Source of the DNA: Archilochus colubris
Lineage: Eukaryota > Chordata > Aves > Apodiformes > Trochilidae
NCBI GenBank assembly: GCA_023079485.1
Contig: CM041085.1
Coordinates: forward strand, 97,041,115 to 97,105,114
Direction of reading: 5' to 3'
Length of the DNA stretch: 64,000 nucleotides
Part shown: positions 61,306-64,000 of the stretch, in pieces
Layout of the letters: each line of letters starts with the position of its first letter
How positions within the stretch are numbered: position 1 is the first letter of the stretch
Program-made: the position numbers and the translations under genes
The notes under the pieces: generated by a model
Seen by the model: only the letters and a program-made list of their open reading frames with translations
What the model was told of the DNA's origin: nothing
Database searches by the model: none

Positions 61306-61512
61306 GTTCGTGAGGTGACAAGAAAAATTATTCATGCATCTAATGAGGCTGTTACTGAAGACAACCTGTACTCTGATATTATTATGGTATGGGGACAGTA
61401 CATAGACCATGACATTTCATTCACACCCCAGAGCACAAGTAGGACCACCTTCCTAAACAGAATGGATTGCCAGATGACATGTGAAAAGCAAGATCCATGT
61501 TTTCCAATAAAG
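61306..61512 (+). CDS. TPO: TPO coding exon 6 (heme and calcium motif)
   Basis: Encodes residues 205-273. It starts [20 protein letters not shown], contains [18 protein letters not shown] and ends [24 protein letters not shown] is the signature of animal heme peroxidases. Asp238 forms the ester bond to heme, His239 is the distal catalytic histidine and Asp240 a calcium ligand. These numbers fall exactly where they do in human TPO, which supports all upstream exon borders. Cys259, Cys263 and Cys269 fit known disulphides. The acceptor is tagttctctttccag and the donor gtaaga, and both borders are phase 0. The large exon with the proximal heme region must lie to the right, outside the window. Confidence 0.97.
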
Positions 61513-62803
61513 GTAAGACTGTGAATTATTTTCAAGAGAAATACCAGACTCTAAACAGGTGATTTAAGTAAAACACATATAAACGTGAGATAAACGTATA
61601 CCGAAATAATTATAAAGTAAGTTAGGAAATCATCCAGAAATATAGAGCAGTGACAGCAAAATTTAAACCAAATTACACTATGAAAGTAAACAGATAGTTA
61701 CCTAGGTTGCTTCTAGAGATATCAAACTATAGCTAAGGTACTTAGTATAAATATAAAATTTTTCTACCTCTCAAGTTTATTTTGCAGAGAAGCTTAACTA
61801 GACCCCCCCAGTGTTAGTGTTCTCATGCTTCAGGGTTTTGAGTTCCATTGGGGGAAGCAGGGAAGTTGTCATAAATAATTCTGTTTGTAAGGTGCCAGAC
61901 AGATAAAGTGAAAAAATCTTAAGGGAAAGCAAAGATATTTCCAGCAGATAATGCTAACTTTTGAAGAGTTCTGTCTTTTCAATGTACATGTAAAATGATC
62001 TTCTTGGAGTTCCTGAAACTTCTGTACGTCACCTCTTTGCTCTGAGTAGATGGAGAACATTATTTCAAAGCTTGTTAGAGGGTTAGAATAAACATAATTT
62101 GGTAGAAATATAGAATCTTGTATTTTTGTTTGATTGATTTCATCCTATCCCTAAAACACTAGGCAAACCACTTGTTTTTTCTCAAAGAACACCTTTTCCT
62201 TCTCATGCTCATCCCCCAAAAAATCCCAGACAAACAAAAAAGAACCAAACCCCCACACACATGTTTTAGTTACTAGTGCCACCAGAGGAACTGTTTTTGC
62301 ACACCAAGACACAATACTGTTACTGCATAGAACTGCTTTTTTTTCCCCTCATATCTTAATTAAAGCTGATCTCCTAAAACTATTAAATTTTGAAAACCAC
62401 CACAGATAGTTTTATATGTTTATTTTGTACATAAAAACTGTAGCTGATTTCCAAAGACAGTGAAATCAATAGCATATTATCCAACAAACTGCAGTCTGTC
62501 CTCTTGTGTTCCTAGAACAGCAGCACCTGAGGGAGAATCCACCCATAGAAATGGACAACCAGTTGCACACCCTCTCTGGGGATTTCACCAGGGAAAAGAA
62601 GCTTCTGTGCAGGTTAAGGAAACTGGAAAATGTTCTCAGTGCAATTCAGTGGTGGATTGGAAGCTGCAGTAGTGCATTAATAGTAGCAACAAGTGTAGGT
62701 AAATGATTCATAGGTTTGCAGAAGCCACTATGATTTTCAGTTCTGGAAATTTTCATAATAAAGACTATAAAGGCTCCTGTATCTCTTCAGGATCCTATCA
62801 TGT

Positions 62804-62856
62804 GGAAAGAAAAAGAAAAGAAAAGAAAAGAAAAGAAAGGACAAAAAAAAAAAAAA
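62804..62856. repeat. (AAAAG)n microsatellite with A-run
   Basis: Consecutive AAAAG units (gaaagaaaaagaaaagaaaa) followed by ggac and an A13 run. It is a polypurine tract on the + strand. Confidence 0.93.
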
Positions 62857-63015
62857 TAGTGAAAACAATAACTATCTTTACACTTCTGTTACAACAGCCT
62901 GGAGCTTGGAACAGGGTTGTGGAGATTACCTGTCATTTCTCAAATGATACTTTCAGGTTAGGACTGAGATATAATGAGGCATTAGAAGATTTTCTCATGA
63001 GAGAGTTTATTCAGT

Positions 63016-63053
63016 ATTAATTACATTGGTGACAATTAATTACATTGGTGACA
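63016..63053. repeat. Perfect 19-base tandem duplication
   Basis: The unit attaattacattggtgaca occurs twice in direct succession without a mismatch. It is a recent local duplication in the TPO intron. Confidence 0.95.
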
Positions 63054-63216
63054 ATCAGTTAGACACAGGGCACACACAGTAAGATTCAAGACTGAAAAGC
63101 TTTCACAGTTGGTTCATATTCAAAAAGGTGGAGAGGAAACACAGCCATTGAAAAGTGAGGTGATTTGCAAAATGTAGTATGTGAGATGGCAGGTTAGTGT
63201 CTCAGCCACAAATAGA

Positions 63217-63300
63217 TCAGAATAGCTGGGTTTGGAAGGGACCTCTAAAGTTCATCAAGTCCAACACCCCTGCCAGAGCAGGACTGAAACTAGGGCTGGT
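63217..63300 (-). mobile_element. Short CR1 fragment, antisense
   Basis: The text agctgggtttggaagggacc, then tctaaagttcatcaagtcca and acacccctgccagagcagga, matches the antisense CR1 3' end. The usual terminal cacagaatcacagaat is decayed to atcagaat, and the element is cut off after about 85 bases. Confidence 0.8.
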
Positions 63301-64000
63301 CACTGAGAAATGGAGTTTATTGTGTGCTCAACAATTGGCAAAGCAAGCCCATGCCTTTTTCTTCTGTGGTTCAGAGGCATCAGTTCACTGCCAAATGGGA
63401 TCATTGACTCTCCACAGAGTTCTGTGTCTACAAATAAACATCCGTTTTCCTTATTGGCAAAATTTCATAGACCATAATCTGTTTTTTCAAGTTTACAGCA
63501 AAAATCCTTTCACAAGGTCATTTACCACAGAACAAGTTAAAATTAAGAAAGATTTTTCTTTACCTGAAATAGCAGTTGAGACTTTGTGGTACATTGAAAC
63601 AATTAGTGCCTTTAGCTTTTGGATACATAAAACAATTTTACCATAAACACCTTTGACGGTGAATGTATAATAGCAGTTGAAATCAACAAGCAGCTATGCT
63701 AGAAAAACTACTGTGGCTAGAAAGGGTTTTATTGTGATTTATTTCCTCAATAATTATGCAGAGCAAATTAAAAAAAAATATTAACATTATTCATTAGTTT
63801 TGGAAAAAAAAAAGCAACAAGCAGACATGATTCTGCACCCATTTCAGCAGAAAAAACCTCTTCCCTCCCACCCCCCAGATTTTTGTTTTTATGTCATTCA
63901 AATAGTAGTGTAAGAAACCTCTCATCTGCACATTCAGCTGCTGGCTGCACACTGCTCATCCCACAACAAGGACTGCATTATGCAGCTCTGCCAGTCCCTT
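63301..64000. other. TPO intron to window end
   Basis: Intronic sequence to the end of the window. Nothing matching the next TPO exon is seen. A 149-codon open frame (63197-63646) starts inside the CR1 fragment and resembles no known protein. Confidence 0.5.

Larger units (their letters stand above)
61513..63216. other. TPO intron after coding exon 6, left part
   Basis: Intron sequence. It contains an unexplained open segment with good splice-site borders at 62516-62698 (see findings), an AAAAG microsatellite at 62804-62856 and a 19-base tandem duplication at 63016-63053. The next TPO exon, expected to start with a phase 0 codon, was not found. Confidence 0.5.

Noticed and set aside
63197..63646. 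149-codon plus-strand frame as the next TPO exon
   Set aside because: It starts inside a CR1 fragment and shows nothing of the expected peroxidase sequence after CFPIK.
1..64000. CRISPR arrays, bacterial operons, tRNA or rRNA genes
   Set aside because: The window is spliced vertebrate nuclear DNA. No regular spaced repeats, tRNA cloverleaf or rRNA-like text was seen.

Overview
The window is vertebrate, almost certainly bird, nuclear DNA. It is AT-rich and mostly non-coding. It has spliced exons with GT..AG borders and several interspersed copies of CR1, the dominant LINE of birds and other sauropsids, and I saw no mammalian Alu or L1 sequence. Two genes are recognisable by protein similarity, both on the + strand and head to tail: the 3' end of SNTG2 (gamma-2-syntrophin) and the 5' half of TPO (thyroid peroxidase). 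As I recall it, this is the same order and orientation as human 2p25.3.

Layout. 1-22914 holds the last three coding exons of SNTG2 (7351-7443, 10984-11094, 22783-22914). Together they give the C-terminal 111 residues and the stop codon, separated by introns of 3.5 and 11.7 kb. Positions 1-7350 are the preceding intron, with four CR1 pieces and one possible CR1 tail. 22915-49223 is about 26 kb between the SNTG2 stop and the TPO start codon. I recognise no gene there, only simple repeats, a cluster of poly(A) signals near 36.1 kb and a few protein-like open stretches that I could not identify. 49224-61512 holds six coding exons of TPO: 49224-49320, 51689-51770, 53545-53714, 55264-55396, 59771-59900 and 61306-61512. 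They encode residues 1-273: signal peptide, propeptide and the start of the heme-peroxidase domain, with the Asp238-His239-Asp240 heme/calcium motif. 61513-64000 is TPO intron, and the rest of the peroxidase domain lies beyond the window.

The two genes have unrelated jobs. Syntrophin is a membrane scaffold of the dystrophin complex, and TPO is the thyroid enzyme that iodinates and couples thyroglobulin tyrosines. Nothing here suggests that they act together. The points most worth a second look are a cassette-like open exon of unknown origin in the last TPO intron (62516-62698), a frame-breaking exon candidate between TPO coding exons 2 and 3, three extra cysteines and a basic KHKR site in the TPO propeptide, a CR1 inserted just upstream of a TPO splice acceptor, and a decayed CR1 endonuclease domain in the SNTG2 intron. 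I found no convincing previously undescribed system.
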